A program made the position numbers and the translations under genes. Under the pieces are notes generated by a model, which searched no databases, was not told the origin of the DNA, and saw only the letters and a list, made by a program, of their open reading frames with translations. A stretch of DNA of 64,000 bases from contig CAMDNE010000007.1 in assembly GCA_945902745.1 (NCBI GenBank), forward strand, positions 62,001 to 126,000, read 5' to 3'. Positions 42,792-50,996 of the stretch are shown here, in pieces. Source of the DNA: Chitinophaga pinensis. Lineage in GTDB: Bacteria > Bacteroidota > Bacteroidia > Flavobacteriales_D > Crocinitomicaceae. The number at the start of each line of letters is the position of its first letter. Position 1 is the first letter of the stretch.

Positions 42792-45700
42792 ATGGAACAA
42801 AAATCATTACGAGCGATTTTTTCTAAAATTCCTCAAATTGATGAAACTGCCAATCAGTTGCAATTTGCTGGAACAAGAATACATTGGAAAGGACTTGTCG
42901 GTTCTTCAAAAAGCTTGTGCGCTTCAGCTTTAGCGAATCAAATTCCCGGACACCAATTATTCATCTTAAATGACAAAGAAGAAGCAGCATATTTTTTGAA
43001 TGATTTAGAAGGTATCTTTCCTGAAGATAAACGCATTTTATTTTATCCAGCTTCTTACCGCGTGCCTTATCAATTAGAAGAAACAGATAATGCCAATGTT
43101 GTTTCAAGAGCTGAAGTATTAGAAAAAATAAATAATGGCAGTAATGTTTGGGTTGTTACTTATCCGCAAGCATTATTTGAAAAAGTTCCAACTCAAAAAA
43201 AATTAAGTGATAACACCTTGCGCGTTGAAGTAGGAAAAACTTACTCAATTGATTTTATCAATGAACTTTTATTAGAATACCATTTTGATCGTGTTGAATT
43301 TGTTTACGAACCCGGTCAATTCTCAATTCGAGGTGGTATAATCGATGTGTTTTCTTATTCAAACGACAACCCGTTTAGAATAGAATTTTTTGGTGACGAA
43401 GTAGAATCCATTCGAACATTTGATGCTGGAACACAATTGTCCATTACCAATTTCAATCATTTCAATGTAATTCCAAATGTTCAGGGACAACTTAATTTAG
43501 AAGGAAACGGGAGCTTTTTTGAATTCTTAGGGAAGAATGCCACATTGTGGCTTTCATCGTATGATGTGCTTACAAGTGTTTTGCAAAAAGAATACGATAA
43601 GTCGTTAACTATTTATAACGGTTTGTCAGATGTTGTTAAACGCACTTTGCCAGGCGAACTCTATTTGCATCCTCAAGATGTTAAAAATGAAATAGATCCA
43701 TACAATATTATAGAATGGGGGCCTGAATATCACTATAAAGCAGCCAAAGAATTTCAATTTGATTTTCTTCCGCAACCAAGTTTCAACAAGAATTTTGACT
43801 TATTAAGAGAAGATTTAGCGAATAGGACTAGATTGCATTTCACAAATCTCATTTTCTCCAATCAACCAAAACAAATTGACCGTTTATATCAAATATTTGA
43901 AGATATCGGTGGTGGCGTTGATTTCAAACCAGTCAATATTGCTTTACACGAAGGTTTTGTCTCTCCATCTCAAAAATTAGTTTGTTATACAGACCATCAA
44001 TTGTTTGAACGGTATCATCGTTTTAGGTTGAAAGAAGGATTTCGTCAAGCAAAACAAGCGCTAACGTTGAAGGAAATTTACAACCTTCAAAAAGGTGATT
44101 ATGTTACCCATATTGATCACGGTGTTGGACAGTTTTCTGGATTAGAAACGATTGATGTAAATGGCAAGCCACAAGAAGCAATTCGACTTGTTTATAAAGA
44201 CGGCGATGTTTTATACGTTGGGATTCACTCGCTACATCGAATTTCAAAATTCACTGGAAAAGATGGCGCTGTCCCTAAAATGAATAAGCTTGGAACGCAA
44301 GCGTGGGCAACATTAAAAAGTAAAACGAAGAAAAAGATTAAAGAATTGGCTTTTGATCTTATTCAATTATATGCAAAAAGAAAGAGTCAACCAGGTTTTG
44401 CTTTTAGTGAAGACACCTATTTGCAAAACGAATTGGAAGCATCTTTCATGTATGAAGATACACCAGACCAATTAAAAGCTACACAAGCAATTAAGGAAGA
44501 TATGGAATCCTCAACACCAATGGACAGATTGGTTTGTGGAGATGTTGGTTTTGGCAAAACAGAAGTGGCAATTCGTGCAGCTTTTAAAGCCGTTGCGGAT
44601 AGTAAACAAGTGGCAATTCTTGTTCCTACAACAATTCTTTCAATGCAACATTACAGAAGTTTTAAAGAACGATTCAAAGATTTTCCATGTAATGTAAGTT
44701 TTATCAATCGGTTTAAATCAGCGAAAGATGTTACAGAAACGTTGAAAAAATTGAGCACGGGTGAAATTGATATTTTAATTGGAACCCATGCTATTGTTGC
44801 TGAACGCGTTAAATTCAAGGATCTTGGATTAATGATAATAGACGAAGAACAGAAATTTGGTGTTTCTGTTAAAGACAAATTAAAAACCCTAAGAACAACA
44901 GTTGATACCCTAACATTAACTGCAACACCAATTCCGAGAACATTACAATTCTCTTTAATGGGAGCACGGGATTTAAGCATCATTAATACCCCACCACCGA
45001 ATAGACAGCCAGTTTTAACAGAAATCATTCATTTTAACGAAGAAATAATACGTGATGCTATTGCATATGAAATGAGTCGCGGTGGCCAAGTGTTCTTTGT
45101 GCATAACAGATTGGCTAATATCAAAGAAATTTCTGGAATGATTCAGCGTTTGTGTCCAGGAGTGCGCGTTGGTATTGGACACGGACAAATGGACGGGAAA
45201 CAATTGGAAAAAATCATGATGGACTTCATTAATGGAGAATATGATGTTTTGCTTGCAACAACCATTATTGAATCGGGGATTGATATTTCGAATGCTAATA
45301 CTATTATTATCAATGACGCTCAAAACTTTGGATTAAGCGATTTGCATCAATTACGTGGACGTGTTGGACGAAGCAATAAAAAAGCGTTCTGTTATTTAAT
45401 TGCTCCTCCTTTTAGTATTATGACTTCCGATTCCAGAAAAAGATTAGAAGCTTTGGTGCAATTTTCTGATTTAGGAGCCGGCTTTAACATTGCAATGAAA
45501 GATCTTGATATAAGAGGAGCTGGAAACATGTTGGGAGGAGAGCAAAGTGGTTTTATATCAGACATTGGGTTTGAGATGTATCAAAAGATTTTGAATGAAG
45601 CAATGGAAGAATTGAAAGAAGCTGAATTCAAAGAGTTATTTGATGATCGAACGTCAGATTCAATGCTCAATTTTGTGAAAGATTGTATTTTGGAAACTGA

Positions 45701-46145
45701 TTTAGAAGTCCGAATACCTGATACGTATGTTAACAATGTGAATGAGAGATTGAGTCTTTATCAAGAAATGGATAATCTCAAAGATGAAGCTGCTCTTGGT
45801 AAATTTGGAGCAATGTTAATCGATCGATTTGGACCTTTACCGAAGCAAGTTAATGAATTGATATTATCATTCAAATTGCGCTGGTTAGCACAAGATATGG
45901 GAATGGAGAGATTAGTAATCAAATCAGGAAAAATGGTTGGTTATTTCATTTCTAATCCTCAATCGCATTTTTATGAAACCGAAACTTTTTCTCAAATTTT
46001 GAATCATATTCAACGAAACGGTAAAAATTGCAAATTCAGCGAGCAGAATGACAAATTAAAAATAATTTTTTCAGAGGTAAAGCATATAAAGCATGCTTAT
46101 GAGCAGTTAACTGAAATCATTGGTAAACAACAACAACAGATTTAA
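42792..46145 (+). CDS. mfd: Transcription-repair coupling factor
   Basis: A 1117-residue Mfd of full length. From the N-terminus: UvrA-binding domains (about 1-350), the CarD-like RNA polymerase interaction domain (about 430-520; GDYVTHIDHGVGQFSGLE), the helicase/translocase with Walker A GDVGFGKTEV (about 583-592) and DEEQ, the second motor part (SGIDISNANTIIINDAQNFG, HQLRGRVGRS) and the C-terminal D7-like TRCF domain. It removes stalled RNA polymerase and recruits UvrA to transcribed-strand lesions. It starts directly after the stop of fbp, with no spacer. Confidence 0.97.
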   Translation: MEQKSLRAIFSKIPQIDETANQLQFAGTRIHWKGLVGSSKSLCASALANQIPGHQLFILNDKEEAAYFLNDLEGIFPEDKRILFYPASYRVPYQLEETDNANVVSRAEVLEKINNGSNVWVVTYPQALFEKVPTQKKLSDNTLRVEVGKTYSIDFINELLLEYHFDRVEFVYEPGQFSIRGGIIDVFSYSNDNPFRIEFFGDEVESIRTFDAGTQLSITNFNHFNVIPNVQGQLNLEGNGSFFEFLGKNATLWLSSYDVLTSVLQKEYDKSLTIYNGLSDVVKRTLPGELYLHPQDVKNEIDPYNIIEWGPEYHYKAAKEFQFDFLPQPSFNKNFDLLREDLANRTRLHFTNLIFSNQPKQIDRLYQIFEDIGGGVDFKPVNIALHEGFVSPSQKLVCYTDHQLFERYHRFRLKEGFRQAKQALTLKEIYNLQKGDYVTHIDHGVGQFSGLETIDVNGKPQEAIRLVYKDGDVLYVGIHSLHRISKFTGKDGAVPKMNKLGTQAWATLKSKTKKKIKELAFDLIQLYAKRKSQPGFAFSEDTYLQNELEASFMYEDTPDQLKATQAIKEDMESSTPMDRLVCGDVGFGKTEVAIRAAFKAVADSKQVAILVPTTILSMQHYRSFKERFKDFPCNVSFINRFKSAKDVTETLKKLSTGEIDILIGTHAIVAERVKFKDLGLMIIDEEQKFGVSVKDKLKTLRTTVDTLTLTATPIPRTLQFSLMGARDLSIINTPPPNRQPVLTEIIHFNEEIIRDAIAYEMSRGGQVFFVHNRLANIKEISGMIQRLCPGVRVGIGHGQMDGKQLEKIMMDFINGEYDVLLATTIIESGIDISNANTIIINDAQNFGLSDLHQLRGRVGRSNKKAFCYLIAPPFSIMTSDSRKRLEALVQFSDLGAGFNIAMKDLDIRGAGNMLGGEQSGFISDIGFEMYQKILNEAMEELKEAEFKELFDDRTSDSMLNFVKDCILETDLEVRIPDTYVNNVNERLSLYQEMDNLKDEAALGKFGAMLIDRFGPLPKQVNELILSFKLRWLAQDMGMERLVIKSGKMVGYFISNPQSHFYETETFSQILNHIQRNGKNCKFSEQNDKLKIIFSEVKHIKHAYEQLTEIIGKQQQQI

Positions 46146-46203
46146 TAATGTTAAACAACTAATTATATGTTTTTTACGTTAATGGTAATAGATTAAAAAA
46201 ATT

Positions 46204-46779
46204 ATGAAATATTTCACACTTATTATAACCATTGCAATTTTATCATCTTGTGGAATTTACAATTCCAAAATCGCTCATTTACGATACGTTAAAGTTGATA
46301 ATCAAGATGTTGCGATTCTAGAGAAATCAAGCAATAAAGAAATTAAAGAAAACACTCAAAAGAATACAGAAGAAATTTCAGAAAATGCGGCAATTTTAGA
46401 AGCTAATCAAACTAATTTGGTTATTCAAAACGTCCAATTTCCATCTGTCGAAAAGGAGCAAATTTCTCGTGTTCAACACCAATCAAATAATACAACCAAC
46501 GATAAAAAATCAGACGAAGAAGATGATGTTGTAAACCAAGCTTACCGTGCCGAAAAAGATGCCAATATAGCAATGGGTTTTTCCATAGCAGCGACACTAT
46601 TTGGAATTATTCCTTTTATCATTGGACTGATCTTCTATAAGAAAGCTAAGTCTTCTCGTTATATAACACCAACAGGCGAAAGCAGATTAAAAGTCAGTAA
46701 AGTATTTTTAATTGTTGAAACTATAATTTATGGAATAGAAATCATCTTTGTTTCACTGTTAATTCTTCTACTTTTATAA
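46204..46779 (+). CDS. Lipoprotein with C-terminal membrane helices
   Basis: A 191-residue protein. The N-terminal end ILSSCGIYN makes a lipobox (Cys16). A polar, Gln/Asn/Glu-rich linker follows (residues 40-105), then two membrane segments (about 122-142 and 163-190) separated by a short basic loop, in the style of the DUF4190 helices. It is 58 bases after mfd. Function unknown; probably an envelope protein. Confidence 0.7.
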   Translation: MKYFTLIITIAILSSCGIYNSKIAHLRYVKVDNQDVAILEKSSNKEIKENTQKNTEEISENAAILEANQTNLVIQNVQFPSVEKEQISRVQHQSNNTTNDKKSDEEDDVVNQAYRAEKDANIAMGFSIAATLFGIIPFIIGLIFYKKAKSSRYITPTGESRLKVSKVFLIVETIIYGIEIIFVSLLILLLL

Positions 46780-46819
46780 CATGTGCGTTCAACTATTTTA
46801 AGTTTTTCAATTTTAAACG

Positions 46820-47950
46820 ATGTCAAAAAAAAAGCGCGCAATTGTTTCTGTCACCAACGATTTATATACCGACAATCGTGTAGATAAAATTTGCCGTTTC
46901 TTAGAAAATCAAGGATATTCTGTTTTGTTAGTGGGACGCATACGTAAAGATAGCAATGCGCTGCCATTAAGATCTTATCGCACAAAACGCATGAAGTTAA
47001 TTACTGAAAAAGGAGCGCTTTTTTATGCTGAATACAATTTTCGTTTATTCATGTATTTGCTTTTTCATAGAGCGACAATTCTTGTTTCAAATGATTTAGA
47101 TACGCTATTAGCAAATTATGCTGCCAGTAAATTTAAACCGAATGCTAAGTTAGTTTATGATTCACATGAGTATTTTACTGAAGTGCCAGAATTAACATCA
47201 CGCCCAAAGATTAAAAATATATGGGAAGGAATTGAAGCTTGGATTTTCCCGAAATTGCAAACTATATATACTGTCAATGAATCCATAGCTCAATTATATC
47301 GCGAGAAATACAAGAAAGATGTAGCAGTTATTCGGAATATCTCTCCCTCTTGGAAACCACTTTCGATAATGACAAAACAAGACTTAGGAATTCCGGAAGG
47401 CAAATTTATTATCATCATTCAAGGAGCAGGAATTAATATTGATAGAGGAGCAGAAGAAGCTGTTGAAGCAATGAAACATATTAAAAATGCCGTATTAATA
47501 ATTGTTGGAGACGGAGATGTTATACCACAATTAAAGTTAACCGTAACGGATTACGACCTAAATGAAAACGTGCTTTTTTTTGGCAAAAGACCGTATTCCG
47601 AAATGATGAATTTCACATATTTAGCGGATGTAGGTTTAACGCTGGATAAACCAACGAATTTGAATTATAAGTTCTCGTTACCAAACAAAGTGTTTGACTA
47701 CATACATGCTGGAACACCAATCATTTGCACAGATTTAATAGAAGTTTCTGCTATAATTAACAAACATTCAATTGGTCTAATTCTCCCAGAACTTTCTGCT
47801 GAAAATTTAGTAGAAAAGATCACTTACTTACAACAAAACGCTTCCATTCTGCAAGAAATGAAATCAAATTGCCAGAAGGCTAGTTTGGTTGAGAACTGGG
47901 AGCATGAATCAACTTTTTTAGAAAATATTTACCCGCAAGTTGGAAAATAA
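46820..47950 (+). CDS. Glycosyltransferase, GT4-like
   Basis: A 376-residue GT-B protein. The N-terminal SVTNDLYTDNRVDKICRFLE is typical of an acceptor-side Rossmann fold; the donor side has IIIQGAGINIDRGAEEAVEA, IVGDGDVIPQLK and the end motif GKRPYSEMMNFTYLADVGLT then KVFDYIHAGTPIICT, which includes the conserved Glu/Asp-type segment. Likely adds a sugar to a lipid-linked glycan or exopolysaccharide. It overlaps the next glycosyltransferase by 11 bases. The pair makes a two-gene unit; acceptor unknown. Confidence 0.85.
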   Translation: MSKKKRAIVSVTNDLYTDNRVDKICRFLENQGYSVLLVGRIRKDSNALPLRSYRTKRMKLITEKGALFYAEYNFRLFMYLLFHRATILVSNDLDTLLANYAASKFKPNAKLVYDSHEYFTEVPELTSRPKIKNIWEGIEAWIFPKLQTIYTVNESIAQLYREKYKKDVAVIRNISPSWKPLSIMTKQDLGIPEGKFIIIIQGAGINIDRGAEEAVEAMKHIKNAVLIIVGDGDVIPQLKLTVTDYDLNENVLFFGKRPYSEMMNFTYLADVGLTLDKPTNLNYKFSLPNKVFDYIHAGTPIICTDLIEVSAIINKHSIGLILPELSAENLVEKITYLQQNASILQEMKSNCQKASLVENWEHESTFLENIYPQVGK

Positions 47951-49076
47951 AAAACTACATATCGTTTGTTTAGACGTCCCTTTTCCAGCAGACTATGGCG
48001 GGGCGATCGATATGTTTTATAGAATTAAAGCGTTACACCAACTTGGCTTCAATTTAACACTTCATGTGTATGATTATGGCCGAGGGAAACATAATGAGCT
48101 TAACCAATTTGGAAACGTTATTTATTACTCCCGGAAACGCTCTTTTTTGAATTTATTTTCAAGGCGTCCTTTTATTGTTCAAACACGGAAAAATAAAAAA
48201 TTACTTGATAATTTATTAAAAGATGATTTTCCCATTCTTTTTGAAGGTATTCATACAACATGGTTTTTAGAAAATAGTGAAATACAAAATCGTACAACCA
48301 TTGTGCGCATGCATAATCTAGAAGATGAATATTATCGTGGATTAAAAAAAAATTCATCCTTCATTAAACAATTTTACTTTCAACAAGAAGCAATCAAGCT
48401 TAAGAAATATCAGGCCATATTATCTAAAGCGACATACATTTTAGCGATTAAAGATTCAGATGCCTCAGCATTAAAAGGAATAAATTCCAATGTTTTAGTT
48501 TTGCCTGCTTCCATTCCAGATATTCATGGAAGATTTACAAAAGTAAAAAGGTTTGCACTTTTTCATGGCAATTTATCTGTTCCTGAAAATGAATCAGCCG
48601 CTATATGGATTATTGAAGCGTTGAAAAATGTTATTGATCCAACTTTTCCATTGATTATTGCTGGTAAAAATCCAAGTGCGAAATTGAAGAAAATTTGCCT
48701 TAAAGAAGAGATTCAACTTGTTGAAAATCCAGATGAAAAAGCGCTGTTTCAGCTCATTCAAGAGGCACAAATTCATGTTTTATATACTTCTGTTCCTTCT
48801 GGAATTAAACTAAAACTACTTTCTTGTATTTACAGTTCAGGTAAAATTCTAGTCAATAAGAACATGGTTATTGGTACTTCATTAGAGTCCTTTTGTACAA
48901 TTGCAAATGATCCAAAGGAGTTTAAATTGCATTATATTGGTTTAATGAATGACGCGCTGACAAATGAAGAATTTGAAGAACGTTCAGTTTTTATAAATAA
49001 ACACTTCAATAATGCACGGAATTGTCAGCTCATTCAAAAGTTGCTTATTCAAGCTGATAAACAGGAAGTGAATTAA
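47940..49076 (+). CDS. Glycosyltransferase, second of pair
   Basis: A 378-residue GT-B-like protein. The start is TTG at 47940 (MENKKLHIVCLDVPFPADYG) within the last codons of the upstream gene; no ATG is close enough and ADYGGAIDMFYRIKALHQLG is a family-typical beginning with the GG loop. The donor half is less clear (ALFHGNLSVPENESAAIWII, LIIAGKNPSAKLK), ending HVLYTSVPSGIKLKLLSCIY. It probably works with the upstream GT on the same glycan. The overlapping TTG start suggests low, coupled expression. Confidence 0.82.
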   Translation: MENKKLHIVCLDVPFPADYGGAIDMFYRIKALHQLGFNLTLHVYDYGRGKHNELNQFGNVIYYSRKRSFLNLFSRRPFIVQTRKNKKLLDNLLKDDFPILFEGIHTTWFLENSEIQNRTTIVRMHNLEDEYYRGLKKNSSFIKQFYFQQEAIKLKKYQAILSKATYILAIKDSDASALKGINSNVLVLPASIPDIHGRFTKVKRFALFHGNLSVPENESAAIWIIEALKNVIDPTFPLIIAGKNPSAKLKKICLKEEIQLVENPDEKALFQLIQEAQIHVLYTSVPSGIKLKLLSCIYSSGKILVNKNMVIGTSLESFCTIANDPKEFKLHYIGLMNDALTNEEFEERSVFINKHFNNARNCQLIQKLLIQADKQEVN

Positions 49077-49080
49077 GCTT

Positions 49081-50334
49081 CTATTTTTCTACTTCGTTAT
49101 CTCTAAATGCTGAAGGAACTAAATCTGGGATTATTTTCAGAATTAGTGGCAATAGAAAAGCGCCGCCGGGTAACATAAAAATAGCCAGAGAAGGCATTGA
49201 TTTAACGATATCTTTAAATTGCGTCTTTACTAATTCTTTCTCTTCTTTTGTAAGCTCTTTCGTGGTAGATTTTCGAATTAATGAAACGAGTTCCTTACTT
49301 TGTTTTAACTCAACGGCCAATTTATCTTTATTTCGACCGAGAATTTTAACCCATCTTTTTGTCAAGCTACTGTACACTTTTTCAACTGAGGATGACGTTT
49401 TCAAAAAAGGGATTTTTTCCTGATTATTGATGATAAATTGTTCTGTCAACGCCAAACCTTCGTTCAATTCATTGTCAGATAGTTTAAGGAATTCACACAG
49501 CTTTTTCAAATGCTCTTTCTCTTCAGCTGCAGCATCATGATTAGCAAAAATGAAGAATACTGAGAGGTCAAATAAGAATCGTTTAAACAACCAATTCGTT
49601 TCTACTTGATCTGTAAAATCATTAAAGTCTCCCCCTTTCTCAAATCTTTCTTCAACAATTTCTCTCTGCAAATCTGATAAATTTGCAGAAGCTAAAAACA
49701 CTTTGAACATTGATCTTTCTTGGTGTTCGATTTCTCCATCAGAAAAGGATGCTAAGGCAATTGCAGTTAACGCATTTATTGCCATTTCATCGTAATTATA
49801 GAATGTACTCGATTTTCGATGTTCTAAAAAATCATTAAAAAGTATAACATCTAAATAGATAAACACATTGTTCAGATAGTTCACCCAGAATTTATTGTCC
49901 AATAAATTCATTTTGATATCAACTCTTTTCGTTAAAATGGATTCCAGTTTTTCCTCAACTGATTCTTTCAAAAAGAACGAAAACATTTTGGTGATCGACG
50001 AAGCATTGTACTTGCCATAAAATTCAACTAATGCTTCAATAAATTGATGTTGGTCAAAAGAATCTTCTACTTGTTTTGTTCTATAAACTAATAAATGCGA
50101 TTCAAATAAAAGTAATTTCAACTTTTCTTCAGATGTCCATTTTGAATCATCCAATTCTTTTGCATAATGTAAGCGAGAAGGGAAACCAAAAATTATCCCT
50201 GTTCTTCCAAGTGCGGCATGAATAAACGATTCTCTATCGACTTTTTTTGGGAATTCGTTGTTTAGTTCAATTTGGCCTTTATCGACCATATCGAAGTACT
50301 TTTTAATCCATCCTTTTGAACCTGGTAACAACAT
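49081..50334 (-). CDS. TerB- and LETM1-like domain protein
   Basis: A 418-residue protein. The ATG at 50334 (MLLPGSKGWIKKYFDMVDKG) was taken because extending to 50400 would put a terminator hairpin inside the coding sequence. Residues 175-300 look TerB-like (AINALTAIALASFSDGEIEH with the acidic site; LKLSDNELNEG). The last 90 (SKELVSLIRKSTTKELTKEE, then MPSLAIFMLPGGAFLLPLIL and KIIPDLVPSAFRDN) match the LETM1 core, which in mitochondria is linked to ion exchange at the inner membrane. The pair is known from Bacteroidota; function there is unproven. Convergent with the glycosyltransferase pair. Confidence 0.78.
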   Translation of the reverse strand: MLLPGSKGWIKKYFDMVDKGQIELNNEFPKKVDRESFIHAALGRTGIIFGFPSRLHYAKELDDSKWTSEEKLKLLLFESHLLVYRTKQVEDSFDQHQFIEALVEFYGKYNASSITKMFSFFLKESVEEKLESILTKRVDIKMNLLDNKFWVNYLNNVFIYLDVILFNDFLEHRKSSTFYNYDEMAINALTAIALASFSDGEIEHQERSMFKVFLASANLSDLQREIVEERFEKGGDFNDFTDQVETNWLFKRFLFDLSVFFIFANHDAAAEEKEHLKKLCEFLKLSDNELNEGLALTEQFIINNQEKIPFLKTSSSVEKVYSSLTKRWVKILGRNKDKLAVELKQSKELVSLIRKSTTKELTKEEKELVKTQFKDIVKSMPSLAIFMLPGGAFLLPLILKIIPDLVPSAFRDNEVEK

Positions 50335-50367
50335 AATTTTTACGTATGACAAAGTTACAATAAAAAG

Positions 50368-50396
50368 AAAAGCGCTTCTCTCGAAGCGCTTTTTTA
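50368..50396 (-). terminator. Strong bidirectional-type terminator
   Basis: AAGCGCTTC (50370-50378), loop TCTC, GAAGCGCTT (50383-50391). An A-rich run on the left and T run on the right make it usable on both strands. On the minus strand it is downstream of the outer-membrane protein gene (50413-50961). Confidence 0.92.
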
Positions 50397-50412
50397 TCAA
50401 ATCTTTTCGTTT

Positions 50413-50961
50413 TTAGAATTTCAGAACTAATCCTCCGTTAGCAAGCATAAAGCCTTCTCCAACTTCAGCATAAACACCTATATTGTCATTAAAGTAATAA
50501 CGAATACCAGCAAATATGTATTGCTCCCCTCTAACACTGCTTGATGTTCCTGTAATTGTTGCGTTATTAAATTTTTCTGCACCAACAAATGATAAGCCAG
50601 CTCCAACTCCCGCATAAACATCCATTTTATCGATATTAAAATCAAAGTGATAAGCACCTCTAAATAAAACTGAAGTATTCATCCATTTACTGTAATTTTT
50701 GTATCCTTCAAAAGATTGACCGATTAGACCACCTATCCCAATTCTACCAATTCCTAATTTTTCAGTAATTCCGCGCTCATAACCTATTACCACTGGTCCA
50801 ATTTGATAATGGTTATAGCCAAAATAAGCGTTTCCAAAAGAGCTTGTAAAAGGATCTATACCAAATCCAAAATTTACATAATTTTCTTTATTGTTAAAAG
50901 CTTGTGCATTTGAATAATTTGCACTGATAAAGAGTAACGAAACTAAAATTATTTTTTTCAT
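50413..50961 (-). CDS. Outer-membrane beta-barrel protein
   Basis: A 182-residue protein with a signal peptide (SANYSNAQA) and eight likely amphipathic strands (YVNFGFGIDPFT, YFGYNHYQIGPVVIGYERG, VLFRGAYHFDF, VYAGVGAGLSF, EQYIFAGIRYYF, IGVYAEVGEGFM), ending in LVLKF with the terminal aromatic residue of BAM substrates. This is the small OMP_b-brl type. The role is unknown; it may be structural. It ends at a strong terminator 17 bases downstream. Confidence 0.82.
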   Translation of the reverse strand: MKKIILVSLLFISANYSNAQAFNNKENYVNFGFGIDPFTSSFGNAYFGYNHYQIGPVVIGYERGITEKLGIGRIGIGGLIGQSFEGYKNYSKWMNTSVLFRGAYHFDFNIDKMDVYAGVGAGLSFVGAEKFNNATITGTSSSVRGEQYIFAGIRYYFNDNIGVYAEVGEGFMLANGGLVLKF

Positions 50962-50996
50962 GGCTTCAATTATTTATTTTCTACAAAGTTAATTCT

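Noticed and set aside
50335-50400. Longer start for the TerB/LETM1-like protein
   Set aside because: It would contain the terminator hairpin of the neighbouring gene.
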